A stretch of 64,000 nucleotides of DNA from Mucilaginibacter segetis (GTDB lineage: Bacteria; Bacteroidota; Bacteroidia; Sphingobacteriales; Sphingobacteriaceae), in NCBI RefSeq assembly GCF_016522075.1, contig NZ_JAEHFW010000001.1:620001-684000 (forward strand). The letters are read 5' to 3'. The notes beneath the pieces are model-generated. The model did not search any database, was not told the DNA's origin, and saw only the letters and a program-made list of their open reading frames with translations. Of this stretch, positions 18,223 to 26,649 are shown piece after piece; position 1 is the first letter of the stretch; each line of letters opens with the position of its first letter. The translations under genes were made by a program, and so were the position numbers.

Positions 18223-19720
18223 CAGTCATTTCTGCAGGGATGGGTATACCCATAATTTTAAGTATGGTAGGAGCTATGTCGCCCAGTTTACCATCTTTAA
18301 CCTGCTTTACATCATTATCAATTATAATACAAGGAACCAGGTTGGTTGTATGAGCTGTATTTGGTGAGCCATCCTCATTTATCATGAAATCTGCATTGCC
18401 GTGATCAGCAATAATAATGAACGAATAGCCATGTTTCAAACCGGTTTCCACTACTGCTTTTGTACAGCTATCTGCTGTTTCGGCAGCCTTAACCACCGCA
18501 CTAAAAACACCCGTATGACCAACCATATCTGTATTGGCAAAATTAAGGCAGACAAAATCAGGCCATTCAGCCTCCAACTGTGGAATAATAGCATCACGGA
18601 TACCAGCAGCACTCATTTCAGGTTGCAGATCATAGGTAGCTACTTTCGGTGATGGTACCAGCAGTCGTCTTTCATCTTCAAATTCTTTCTCACGCCCTCC
18701 GGAGAAGAAAAACGTTACATGCGGATATTTTTCTGTTTCAGCAATTCGTATTTGCTTTTTGCCGGAGTATTCTAAAACCTCGCCCAATGTTTTTACCAGA
18801 TCATCTTTTCTGAAAACGATCTCTACATTTTTAAAGGTTTCATCATATGAGGTCATGGTTACGTATTTAATATCCAGCGGGTGCATATCATATTCAGGGA
18901 ATGGCTTTTGGGTAAGCGCTAATGATATTTCGCGGCCCCTGTCAGTACGGAAATTAAAGCAGATAACCACATCACCTTCTTTTATTACAGCAATGGGTTT
19001 ACCATGGCTGTTTACCTTTACTATCGGCAATATAAATTCATCAGTAACGCCCGCCTCGTATGATTTATTGATAGATGCTATCACATCTTCGGTAGCTTCG
19101 CCGTCACCTTTAACCAGCAGATCATAAGCTTTTTTTACCCGCTCCCAACGGTTATCGCGATCCATAGCGTAGTAACGGCCAATTGCCGATGCCAGTTTAA
19201 CAGGTGTTTCTTTAATATGCTCTTCCAGTTCAGTAATAAACCCCGCTCCAGAGTTAGGGTCGGTGTCGCGCCCGTCTAAAAAAGCGTGGATAAACACATT
19301 TTCTACCCCAACACTTGTAGAGGCATCGCATAAACCTTTTAAATGATTAATATGAGCGTGTACACCACCGTCAGATACCAATCCTATAAAATGCAGATCG
19401 CGTTTGTTTTGTTTTGCATAATCAAAGGCGTCCGCCAGAACTTGATTTTGAACAAATTCATTATCCCTTACCGCTTTATTTATACGGCCAAGTTCCTGGT
19501 AAACCACGCGGCCTGCACCTAAATTCATGTGTCCCACTTCAGAGTTTCCCATCTGGCCTGCTGGCAGGCCTACGGCCTCGCCCGAAGCTTCGAGTTTCGA
19601 ATTTGGATACTGCTGCAGCATACCGTCAAAAAATGGAGTGTTTGCAGCTAAAATAGCGTTTGACGAATCGGTACGGCCGTATCCCCAGCCGTCAAGAATA
19701 ATTAAAGCAACTTTTTTCAT
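18206..19720 (-). CDS. gpmI: 2,3-bisphosphoglycerate-independent phosphoglycerate mutase
   Basis: 504 residues; interconverts 3- and 2-phosphoglycerate in glycolysis using two Mn2+. The N-terminus MKKVALIILDGWG holds metal ligand Asp10; the phosphorylated Ser60 lies in QMGNSEVGHMNLG. Other alkaline-phosphatase-superfamily motifs follow: HAFLDGRDTDP, GRYYAMDRDNRW, FRTDRGREIS, and near the end NFANTDMVGHTG and ADHGNADFM. An upstream in-frame ATG (19762) would add 14 residues with no family match and would override the promoter motif at 19734, so 19720 was chosen. Full length, cytoplasmic, first gene of a probable two-gene operon with the downstream lipoprotein. Confidence 0.95.
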   Translation of the reverse strand: MKKVALIILDGWGYGRTDSSNAILAANTPFFDGMLQQYPNSKLEASGEAVGLPAGQMGNSEVGHMNLGAGRVVYQELGRINKAVRDNEFVQNQVLADAFDYAKQNKRDLHFIGLVSDGGVHAHINHLKGLCDASTSVGVENVFIHAFLDGRDTDPNSGAGFITELEEHIKETPVKLASAIGRYYAMDRDNRWERVKKAYDLLVKGDGEATEDVIASINKSYEAGVTDEFILPIVKVNSHGKPIAVIKEGDVVICFNFRTDRGREISLALTQKPFPEYDMHPLDIKYVTMTSYDETFKNVEIVFRKDDLVKTLGEVLEYSGKKQIRIAETEKYPHVTFFFSGGREKEFEDERRLLVPSPKVATYDLQPEMSAAGIRDAIIPQLEAEWPDFVCLNFANTDMVGHTGVFSAVVKAAETADSCTKAVVETGLKHGYSFIIIADHGNADFMINEDGSPNTAHTTNLVPCIIIDNDVKQVKDGKLGDIAPTILKIMGIPIPAEMTGDVLV

Positions 19721-19733
19721 GTTTTCCACAATG

Positions 19734-19741
19734 CAAATATA
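19734..19741 (-). promoter_or_regulatory. -7 motif for gpmI
   Basis: TATATTTG on the minus strand, 13 bp before the chosen gpmI start codon; no clear -33. It supports the shorter gpmI start. Confidence 0.5.
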
Positions 19742-19819
19742 AAAGCAACGTTTAAACATCATACTTTATAATACTTTATTTTTTAATGCAACTTTTTTTT
19801 AGTTTATTAGTCATATACT

Positions 19820-20215
19820 ATGATGAAGCTAAAATATTTGCCGTTGTTGATGCTTTTATACCTTGTGCCATCTGTTAGTTTAGCAGGACCTATTGAAAAA
19901 ATAGCCGAGCTGATAAAACAGGGTAATGCCCATGAACTGGCCAATTTTTTTGCGGCAAGCATTGATGTCACCATACTTGATGAAGCTAATGTTTATTCAA
20001 AAACTCAGGCTGAAATAATTCTCGAAAAGTTTTTTAAAGAAAATAAACCTTCCACAGTTAAACTGCTGCACCGTATAAATTCAAGTGCGGCCTACAATTT
20101 TGGAGTACTTATATTAACAACCGAAAAGGGTAAATACCGTGTTTCCTATACACTTAAGGAGATTGAAGGAGAAATGAAGATGATTGAACTGCGCATTGAA
20201 ATTGAAAAAACCTAA
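19820..20215 (+). CDS. DUF4783 exported protein
   Basis: 131 residues. A signal peptide (ending SVSLAG) precedes a compact alpha+beta domain matching DUF4783: IEKIAELIKQGNAHELANFF, then SKTQAEIILEKFF and a C-terminal pair of strands (GKYRVSYTLKE, MKMIELRIE). The fold resembles NTF2-like small domains (inference). Role unknown. It is the first gene of a run DUF4783-nadC-plsY-M48 that ends at the terminator at 22627; this DUF4783-nadC order looks like a stable Bacteroidota neighbourhood, but I cannot verify that here. Confidence 0.8.
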   Translation: MMKLKYLPLLMLLYLVPSVSLAGPIEKIAELIKQGNAHELANFFAASIDVTILDEANVYSKTQAEIILEKFFKENKPSTVKLLHRINSSAAYNFGVLILTTEKGKYRVSYTLKEIEGEMKMIELRIEIEKT

Positions 20216-20233
20216 TTAATCATCAATTGTTCT

Positions 20234-20241
20234 TACTTTTG
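20234..20241 (+). promoter_or_regulatory. Internal -7 motif before nadC
   Basis: TACTTTTG, exact TAnnTTTG, ending 18 bp before the nadC start. It would give nadC-plsY-M48 a promoter independent of the DUF4783 gene. Confidence 0.5.
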
Positions 20242-20259
20242 AGCACAAAAAACTAAGGT

Positions 20260-21108
20260 TTGGACAAGGAAATTACACACCAATTTATTCAGAATGCTTT
20301 AAAGGAAGATGTAGGCGACGGCGATCACACTTCTTTAGCTACCATTAAAGCAGGCACACAAGGCAAAGCTAAATTATTAGTAAAAGATACCGGCATACTT
20401 GCGGGCGTTGAACTGGCTAAACAAATATTAAATGTTGTAGATACAAACATTAAAATAGATGTGTTTATTACCGATGGCCAGGAAGTGAAGCCCGGTGATG
20501 TTGCTTTTATGATAGAGGGCGATGCTAGGAACATTTTAACTGCAGAGCGCCTGATACTTAATTGTATGCAACGCATGAGCGGTATAGCTACAAAAACCAA
20601 TCAGATCGTAAAATTATTGAAGGGCACTAATACCCAGGTCTTAGATACACGCAAAACCACCCCCGGTATGCGTTATCTGGAAAAGTGGGCTGTAAAGATA
20701 GGCGGAGGTGTTAATCATCGGTTTGGCCTGTATGATATGATATTGATTAAAGATAATCATGTAGATTACAGCGGAGGCATACGACAGGCGATTGAAAATG
20801 CTAACCGTTACATAAATGATACAAACAAAAAGCTTGCAATTGAAATTGAGGTTAGAAACCTTGACGAATTAGAACAGGTATTGCAAACAGGCAAAGTGAA
20901 TCGTATTTTGCTGGATAATTTTAATTTTAACGACCTGCGACAAGCGGTAAGTATAGTGGCAGGCAGATATATTACTGAAGCATCTGGTGGAATAACTATA
21001 GATAATATACGAGAATATGCTGATTGCGGGGTTGATTATATATCAGTAGGAGCGCTTACACATTCTGTAAAAAGCTTAGATCTCAGTTTAAAGGCTGTAA
21101 AATTATAA
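20260..21108 (+). CDS. nadC: Nicotinate-nucleotide pyrophosphorylase (quinolinate phosphoribosyltransferase)
   Basis: 282 residues; makes nicotinate mononucleotide from quinolinate and PRPP in de novo NAD synthesis. The start is a TTG: the resulting N-terminus MDKEITHQFIQNALKEDVGDGDHTS fits the family, and no ATG lies between it and the conserved ALKEDVGDGDHTS. Substrate-binding motifs are LNCMQRMSGIAT, DTRKTTPGMR, KIGGGVNHRFGLYD, and IKDNHV; the C-terminal barrel ends with ASGGI and DYISVGALTHS. All expected Arg/Lys residues are present. nadA and nadB are not in this window. Followed by plsY after 47 bp. Confidence 0.95.
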   Translation: MDKEITHQFIQNALKEDVGDGDHTSLATIKAGTQGKAKLLVKDTGILAGVELAKQILNVVDTNIKIDVFITDGQEVKPGDVAFMIEGDARNILTAERLILNCMQRMSGIATKTNQIVKLLKGTNTQVLDTRKTTPGMRYLEKWAVKIGGGVNHRFGLYDMILIKDNHVDYSGGIRQAIENANRYINDTNKKLAIEIEVRNLDELEQVLQTGKVNRILLDNFNFNDLRQAVSIVAGRYITEASGGITIDNIREYADCGVDYISVGALTHSVKSLDLSLKAVKL

Positions 21109-21155
21109 TGAATATTCACCATACTGTAACATCAATTTAATATTATTGCAGGCAG

Positions 21156-21803
21156 ATGATATCAATCTACTCGGTTTCAGCCCTCATTTTAGCTTATCTG
21201 TTTGGCTCCATTCCCACGGCTGTATGGATAGGGCAGGCATTTTATAATATTGATGTAAGGGAATATGGCAGCGGTAATGCCGGTGCCACCAACACATTCA
21301 GGGTGTTAGGCAAAAAGGCAGGTATACCGGTTATGTTGCTTGATATTTTAAAGGGGTGGACAGCAACCAACCTGGCTTATGTAATTGGCACCTCCACTAC
21401 AGGAGCGTTTCACTCGGTAGCCTTTACAAATTATGAACTGGCATTAGGCATAGCTGCGGTAATGGGGCATTTATTCCCGGTTTTTGCTGGTTTCAGGGGG
21501 GGCAAAGGTATCGCTACACTTTTTGGAATGATATTGGCTATTAATTTACCGGCTTCTTTACTTTGTGTTTGTGTATTTATAGTTGTGTTGCTAATTAGCC
21601 GCTATGTATCATTAAGCTCAATTATGGCCGGGTTTACTTATCCTATCGGAGTAACATTCGTTTTTCCGGTGTATATTAAATCGGTCATTATTTACGGTAT
21701 GTGTATATGTGTGCTTATTTTAGTAACTCATCAAAAAAATATAGAACGCTTATTAAAAGGTAAAGAGTCGAAAGTTAATTTATTTAAAAAGAAAACCGCC
21801 TGA
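21156..21803 (+). CDS. plsY: Acyl-phosphate:glycerol-3-phosphate acyltransferase
   Basis: A 215-residue inner-membrane protein with about seven helices. The three conserved PlsY loops are visible: GSIPTAVWIG with REYGSGNAGATNTFRVLG (phosphate and G3P binding), FPVFAGFRGGKGIAT, and the C-terminal VTHQKNIERLLKGKE. It transfers an acyl group from acyl-phosphate to glycerol-3-phosphate, the first step of phospholipid synthesis. Length is normal. It sits in the same run as nadC (47 bp upstream) and the M48 protease (6 bp downstream). plsX is not nearby. Confidence 0.95.
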   Translation: MISIYSVSALILAYLFGSIPTAVWIGQAFYNIDVREYGSGNAGATNTFRVLGKKAGIPVMLLDILKGWTATNLAYVIGTSTTGAFHSVAFTNYELALGIAAVMGHLFPVFAGFRGGKGIATLFGMILAINLPASLLCVCVFIVVLLISRYVSLSSIMAGFTYPIGVTFVFPVYIKSVIIYGMCICVLILVTHQKNIERLLKGKESKVNLFKKKTA

Positions 21804-21809
21804 CTTACC

Positions 21810-22607
21810 ATGAAAAAAGCATTTACACCATTTTTAGCAATTGTTATATCAATTGTAATTTACGCTTGTTCAACCGTGCCACTTACCGGCCGTTCACAAT
21901 TAAGCTTAGTTAGCGACGATCAGATTAATCCCGCAGCTGCGCAAAGCTATCACGAACTTTTATCAGACCCTAAAACAACTGTTATCAATGGAACAACAGA
22001 TGCCGAACGTGTAAAACGTATAGGTAATAAGTTAGCCGTTGCTATTGATAGTTACCTAAAAGCTAACGGATATAATTATGATTTTAAATGGGAATTTAAT
22101 CTTATAAAAAGCCCCGAGGTTAATGCCTGGTGCATGCCCGGTGGTAAAGTAGCTGTTTATAGTGGCATATTGCCTATTACACAAACTGATGCAGGTTTAG
22201 CCACTGTAATGGGACACGAGATCGGTCATGCTATCGCTCATCATTCCGCAGAGGCGCTTTCTCAGCAATTGGCCCTGCAGGCAGGTGGCAGCGTGGTAAA
22301 CGCAGCAACAGGCAGTCAATCGCAAACAACACAAGTATTAATCAATCAATTATATGGCGTAGGCGGGCAATTAGCTACTTTAAAATATTCGCGAGATAAA
22401 GAGAATGAAGCTGACCGTTTAGGCCTGACTTTTATGGCAATGGCAGGATACGACCCGCATCAAGCACTTGCCTTTTGGCAACGTATGGCAGCACAAAATG
22501 ATGGTGGCAGTCCTCCTGAGTTTTTGAGCACCCACCCCTCGGATGCTACACGTATTGCTAATATTCAAAGACTGATACCTGAGGCCATGAAGTATTACAG
22601 GAAATAA
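21810..22607 (+). CDS. M48 family zinc metalloprotease lipoprotein
   Basis: 265 residues. A lipoprotein signal (VIYAC, Cys20) is followed by PLTGRSQLSLVSD, the standard start of LoiP/YcaL/Oma1-like periplasmic proteases. The zinc motif is HEIGH at residues 136-140, with the third ligand in KENEADRLGL. The C-terminal domain has GYDPHQALAFWQRM and STHPSDATRI, all typical. It is likely anchored in the envelope facing the periplasm and degrades misfolded envelope proteins. Only 6 bp after plsY, thus last gene of the nadC operon, ended by the terminator at 22627. Confidence 0.92.
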   Translation: MKKAFTPFLAIVISIVIYACSTVPLTGRSQLSLVSDDQINPAAAQSYHELLSDPKTTVINGTTDAERVKRIGNKLAVAIDSYLKANGYNYDFKWEFNLIKSPEVNAWCMPGGKVAVYSGILPITQTDAGLATVMGHEIGHAIAHHSAEALSQQLALQAGGSVVNAATGSQSQTTQVLINQLYGVGGQLATLKYSRDKENEADRLGLTFMAMAGYDPHQALAFWQRMAAQNDGGSPPEFLSTHPSDATRIANIQRLIPEAMKYYRK

Positions 22608-22626
22608 TAAACTACAATATATAGGT

Positions 22627-22650
22627 CCCGCTATAACAGCGGGATTTTTT
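22627..22650 (+). terminator. Terminator of the nadC-plsY-M48 operon
   Basis: Stem CCCGC / GCGGG with loop TATAACA, then A and six T. It ends only 4 bp before the DUF2071 start codon, so it may also lower expression of that gene. Confidence 0.8.
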
Positions 22651-22654
22651 GTTT

Positions 22655-23398
22655 ATGAGCAAACGTAAATTTTTAACCGCCGAATGGCGCAATCTGGTAA
22701 TGATAAATTACGAGGTAGATGCAGAAGTATTAAAACCTTACCTGCCAGCCGCAACAGAAATTGATCTATGGCAAGGCAAAGCCCTGGTAAGTATGGTTGG
22801 ATTCTTGTTTAATAATACACGAGTTTTAGGTATTAAGTGGCCCTTACATGTAAATTTTGAAGAAGTAAATCTGCGCTTTTACGTTCGTCACTTTGATGGT
22901 AGCGTATGGAAGCGCGGCGCGGTTTTTATAAGCGAAATCGTATCTAAAAGTATAATTGCTGTTATTGCTAATACTTTATATAAAGAACATTATAGTGCTA
23001 TGCCAACACGGCATTCTATCAGCAAACAGGGGGCACATCATACCAGTTTTTTATATGAATGGAAGTTTGGCGATAAATGGAATAAATTGGGGGCAACTAT
23101 TCGTAACAGTCTTAAAAATATTGAAGAAGGTAGCCCGGAAGAATTTATTTTTGAGCATTACTGGGGGTATAATAGTTTAGGCGCTCATAAAACTAAGCAG
23201 TATCAGGTAGAACATATACGTTGGCAAGTGGCGGAAGTTACTGACTATGTTTTTGAGGCGGATGTGGCTGGACTGTACGGAAAAGATTTTGAGCCTTATC
23301 TTACCACGAAACCTTATTCGGTATTTTTCGCGAACGGATCACCTATAAGTGTTAGGATAGGGGATAATTTGCAACTTGCCCCAACACCTCTAAAATAG
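22655..23398 (+). CDS. DUF2071 (YqjF-like) protein
   Basis: 247 residues. DUF2071 motifs are seen: FLTAEWRNLVMINYEVD at the start, LPAATEIDLWQGKALVSMVGF, then NFEEVNLRFYVRH, and at the end LYGKDFEPYLTTKPYSVFFANGS. The family has an acetoacetate-decarboxylase-like fold; its activity in bacteria is unknown. A TTG 6 bp upstream is also in frame; the ATG at 22655 was preferred. The start lies immediately after a terminator's T-run, leaving no space for a promoter, so expression probably depends on readthrough. The last 47 bp overlap the convergent pabB gene, a large overlap of two real genes. Confidence 0.85.
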   Translation: MSKRKFLTAEWRNLVMINYEVDAEVLKPYLPAATEIDLWQGKALVSMVGFLFNNTRVLGIKWPLHVNFEEVNLRFYVRHFDGSVWKRGAVFISEIVSKSIIAVIANTLYKEHYSAMPTRHSISKQGAHHTSFLYEWKFGDKWNKLGATIRNSLKNIEEGSPEEFIFEHYWGYNSLGAHKTKQYQVEHIRWQVAEVTDYVFEADVAGLYGKDFEPYLTTKPYSVFFANGSPISVRIGDNLQLAPTPLK

Positions 23399-24635
23399 CT
23401 TTTGCTTTTAAAAGACATTCTTCATATTCCTTTGCAGCATCGGCATGGTAGGTAATTGCACTACCCACCTGAAATGATAAATACTTTCTATCAGTATTAT
23501 AAAGTATGCTTCTAATTATTACGTTAAAATCAAAATCGCCATCTGGGCTAAAATAGCCAAGTGCACCGGAGTAAGCACCACGTTTGGTGCGTTCATATTG
23601 CTCCATCAATCGCATAGCGTTTATTTTGGGTGCACCTGTCATACTGCCCATAGGGAAGGTGTTTTTTATAGCATCAATACAGCTTATATCATTCCGCATT
23701 TCACACACTACGGTTGATACCATCTGATGTACCTGATTAAAACTATGAATGCCAAAAAGCTCCTCGGCTTTAACTGTTCCGGCTTTGGCGGAATGTGTAA
23801 GATCATTACGAACAAGATCAACTATCATTACATTTTCCTGTAATTCCTTAGGATGATTACGTAATTCGTTGATGATAAGTTGGTCGGTTTTTTGATTGCC
23901 ATCTCTGCGCGCTGTGCCTTTTATGGGCTGAGAGATAAGTTTACCATCACGTTTAGCCAAAAAGCGCTCGGGTGAGGCACAGATAATGTAATTGCCTGCC
24001 CATTTAAAGAATGAGGAGAATGGAGTGGGGGATGATTCGTGCAAATGCAGGTATACCAATAACGGGTCCATTACCGCGTTTTCCGAAAAAAACTCCTGGC
24101 AAAAGTTGGTAACATAAATATCTCCGCGACTAATGTGTGTTTTAATTTTTTCGACAGTGTCTATATATTCTTCCTTACTAAAACGCTGTTTAAGGGAAAT
24201 GGAGGGCGCACTTTTTTTTGTTGATGATAGTGGCGTGTTTTGTATGGTATCCGCAAGGTTATCAGGGCCTCCTGTAATTTCTACATTTTTACCTTTTATA
24301 GTGATAATTATTTCAGGCACAAAAAAGTAGAGATCAGGAAAGTTAAGTCTGTCGGCATTTATGGATGGTAGCTTTTCTGTTTCATACTTCAGGTCGTAAC
24401 CAAAAAAACCAAACATAAATCCATGGTTTTCATAGCGAAATTTAGATAGTTGTTCAAATGCTGTTCCTGTATAAGCAGTAAGTTCTGTTTTGGCTCCTGC
24501 TGCTATAAGTACATCAAACTTGCCGTATTGGTCATTAAAGTTGTTACTATCCAGATAACAAAGCACATCATAATTATTAGCCCATTTCAAGGCTTTTTGT
24601 TTAAATGATGATATGTCGGTTACCTTAATTATCAC
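23352..24635 (-). CDS. pabB: Aminodeoxychorismate synthase component I-like protein
   Basis: 427 residues of the anthranilate/aminodeoxychorismate synthase component I family. The chorismate-binding C-terminal domain is complete: RFSKEEYIDTVEKIKTHISRGDIY, PERFLAK, PIKGTARRDGN, NVMIVDLVRNDL and GSMTGAPK, FQVGSAI. The short N-terminal domain and the PIKGT sequence fit PabB (folate branch) better than TrpE. It makes 4-amino-4-deoxychorismate. The start is GTG; a TGA lies directly upstream in frame, so no earlier start exists. A TAnnTTTG motif ends 4 bp before this GTG. A candidate partner, the class IV aminotransferase (PabC-like), is at 36269; the glutaminase (pabA) is not in view. Confidence 0.88.
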   Translation of the reverse strand: MIIKVTDISSFKQKALKWANNYDVLCYLDSNNFNDQYGKFDVLIAAGAKTELTAYTGTAFEQLSKFRYENHGFMFGFFGYDLKYETEKLPSINADRLNFPDLYFFVPEIIITIKGKNVEITGGPDNLADTIQNTPLSSTKKSAPSISLKQRFSKEEYIDTVEKIKTHISRGDIYVTNFCQEFFSENAVMDPLLVYLHLHESSPTPFSSFFKWAGNYIICASPERFLAKRDGKLISQPIKGTARRDGNQKTDQLIINELRNHPKELQENVMIVDLVRNDLTHSAKAGTVKAEELFGIHSFNQVHQMVSTVVCEMRNDISCIDAIKNTFPMGSMTGAPKINAMRLMEQYERTKRGAYSGALGYFSPDGDFDFNVIIRSILYNTDRKYLSFQVGSAITYHADAAKEYEECLLKAKAILEVLGQVANYPLS

Positions 24636-24639
24636 TCAA

Positions 24640-24647
24640 CAAAAATA
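24640..24647 (-). promoter_or_regulatory. -7 motif TATTTTTG directly before pabB
   Basis: Exact TAnnTTTG on the minus strand, 4 bp before the GTG start; with the in-frame TGA between them the mRNA is probably leaderless. Confidence 0.55.
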
Positions 24648-24660
24648 GATTTCTAAAAGC

Positions 24661-24688
24661 AAAAGGCTCCGTTTTACAGGAGCCTTTT
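24661..24688. terminator. Terminator downstream of purA
   Basis: Perfect 10-bp stem AAAAGGCTCC / GGAGCCTTTT with loop GTTTTACA; ends the minus-strand purA transcript before pabB. Confidence 0.88.
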
Positions 24689-24734
24689 ATAAGTTTAGCA
24701 GATGACTGGTATTTATATGCCAACCTCCTATATA

Positions 24735-26012
24735 TTATTGCAATACCAAAGTTTGCTTCCTGTCGGGTCCTACCGATAAATATTTTACAGGTACACCAAG
24801 TTCAGCCTCTAAAAAATCAATGTAAGCTTTTAGTTTAGCAGGTATCTGGCTCAGTTCTGTAATACCGGTCAGGTCTTCGTTCCAGCCATCAATTTCCTTT
24901 AAAACAGGGTGGGCGTCTACTGAGCAAATGTCATAAGGCATATAATCTATCTGTTCGCCTAAATAATTATAATGTGTGCAGGCATAAATCTTATCAAAAC
25001 CGCTTAGTACATCAGCTTTGGTCATTACCAATTGGGTAACACCGTTAAGCATAATAGCATACTTAAGGGCAGGCAGGTCTATCCAGCCGGTACGACGAGG
25101 TCTGCCTGTTGTTGCGCCGAATTCATGGCCCACCTTGCGTAATTCTTCGCCAGTCTCATCATTTAACTCCGAAGGGAAGGGGCCACTGCCTACACGTGTG
25201 CAGTAAGCTTTAAAAATGCCAATTACATCGCCTATCTGACTTGGTGCAATACCTAAGCCTGTACAAGCGCCAGCTGCAGTAGTGTTTGATGAAGTTACAA
25301 ACGGATATGAACCAAAATCGATATCCAGCATAGCTCCTTGCGCGCCTTCTGCCAATACTTTTTTACCTTGTTTAATGTAATTATTCACCAGATGTTCTGA
25401 ATCAACCAACGGGAATTGTTTGATGAGTTCAACGGCTTCAAAGAATGCCTCTTCACGTTCGCTGAAATCTGCTACCTCACCATAGAGCGATTGCAGCATA
25501 GAGGTATGTTTATCTACCAGTTTTTGATAGCGCTCCTTAAAATCGGGTAAGGTAATGTCGCCGATACGTAACCCATTTCGGCCGGTTTTATCCATATAAG
25601 TTGGGCCTATGCCTTTTAGAGTGGAACCGATTTTGCCATCGCCCATTTTTTTCTCAGAGGCCGCATCTAATAACTGGTGTGTAGGAAGAATTAGATGAGC
25701 CTTTTTGGCGATCATCAGGTTCTTTTTGGCTAACAGGTCGTGCCCGGCTATTTTAAGTTTATCTAACTCCTTTTTAAGGGTGATAGGGTCAATAACTACC
25801 CCGTTACCTATAAGGTTCATGGTGTTATCAAAAAATATACCCGACGGAATAGTGTTGAGTACAAACTTTTTGCCTTCAAATTCAAGCGTGTGCCCGGCAT
25901 TTGGGCCGCCCTGAAAACGGGCTATCAAATCGTACCCTTTGCTTAAAACGTCAACAATTTTGCCTTTACCTTCATCGCCCCATTGGAGCCCTAATAATAC
26001 GTCAACAGCCAT
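24735..26012 (-). CDS. purA: Adenylosuccinate synthetase
   Basis: 425 residues; joins IMP and aspartate with GTP on the way to AMP. The P-loop-like GDEGKGK is at residues 12-18 (LGLQWGDEGKGKIVD), followed by GGPNAGHT, IGNGVVIDP, the GSTLKGIGPTYMDK stretch, EGAQGAMLDIDFG and TGRPRRTGWIDL. Length and motifs are complete. It lies 48 bp after fur in the same direction, with no terminator between, so a fur-purA transcript is likely. A terminator follows. Confidence 0.97.
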   Translation of the reverse strand: MAVDVLLGLQWGDEGKGKIVDVLSKGYDLIARFQGGPNAGHTLEFEGKKFVLNTIPSGIFFDNTMNLIGNGVVIDPITLKKELDKLKIAGHDLLAKKNLMIAKKAHLILPTHQLLDAASEKKMGDGKIGSTLKGIGPTYMDKTGRNGLRIGDITLPDFKERYQKLVDKHTSMLQSLYGEVADFSEREEAFFEAVELIKQFPLVDSEHLVNNYIKQGKKVLAEGAQGAMLDIDFGSYPFVTSSNTTAAGACTGLGIAPSQIGDVIGIFKAYCTRVGSGPFPSELNDETGEELRKVGHEFGATTGRPRRTGWIDLPALKYAIMLNGVTQLVMTKADVLSGFDKIYACTHYNYLGEQIDYMPYDICSVDAHPVLKEIDGWNEDLTGITELSQIPAKLKAYIDFLEAELGVPVKYLSVGPDRKQTLVLQ

Positions 26013-26060
26013 TAATTAATATCTTTTCTTGTAATAAGTATATGCTTAAATATTGGTGGA

Positions 26061-26528
26061 TTAAACTTTACGGTCACAAAAACCGTCGCGCAATTTGGTA
26101 CAGTTGCCGTAAAGATTCAAAGAGTGGTGTTTAATATCAAATTTCAACAGATCGCCCATCATGGATTGAATTTGCTGAATACGGGGGTCGCAAAACTCGA
26201 CCACCTTACCGCAATCAATACAAATGATATGATCGTGCTGTTTATAGCCATATGATTTTTCGAACTGGGCCATGTTTTTACCAAACTGATGTTTGGTAAC
26301 CAAATCACATGATACCAATAATTCAAGGGTGTTATAAACCGTAGCGCGGCTTACCCGGTATTTTTTATTTTTCATGTGGATGTATAATGATTCCACATCA
26401 AAATGATCGCTTCTCGAATAGATCTCTTCAAGTATGGCAAATCGCTCAGGAGTTTTCCGGAGGCTTTTATTTTCAAGGTAGGCCTCGAAAATTTTTTTTA
26501 CCAAAGCAATGGTTTCCTGTACAGGCAT
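26061..26528 (-). CDS. Fur family transcriptional regulator
   Basis: 155 residues. An N-terminal winged helix ([42 protein letters not shown]) is followed by the metal-binding dimer domain with [18 protein letters not shown], giving His and Cys ligands; a final Cys pair ([11 protein letters not shown]) is partly changed from the classical CxxC. It is probably a Fe- or Zn-dependent repressor, but Fur, Zur and PerR cannot be separated safely by eye. It sits between rsh (122 bp upstream) and purA (48 bp downstream), an arrangement seen in this phylum as far as I know. It has its own -7 motif. Confidence 0.9.
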   Translation of the reverse strand: MPVQETIALVKKIFEAYLENKSLRKTPERFAILEEIYSRSDHFDVESLYIHMKNKKYRVSRATVYNTLELLVSCDLVTKHQFGKNMAQFEKSYGYKQHDHIICIDCGKVVEFCDPRIQQIQSMMGDLLKFDIKHHSLNLYGNCTKLRDGFCDRKV

Positions 26529-26546
26529 AATGTTAAATTAACCTTC

Positions 26547-26554
26547 CAAAGGTA
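26547..26554 (-). promoter_or_regulatory. -7 motif for fur
   Basis: TACCTTTG on the minus strand, 18 bp before the fur ATG. It suggests fur-purA can be transcribed apart from rsh. Confidence 0.5.
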
Positions 26555-26649
26555 TTAATAAATTATAGAAAGTAGAACCGCGACTTAAGAATTGGCCGCA
26601 AGGTATTATTTGTATTTTAGGCCGCACTTTTTCAGTTTCCGCGCTTGTA

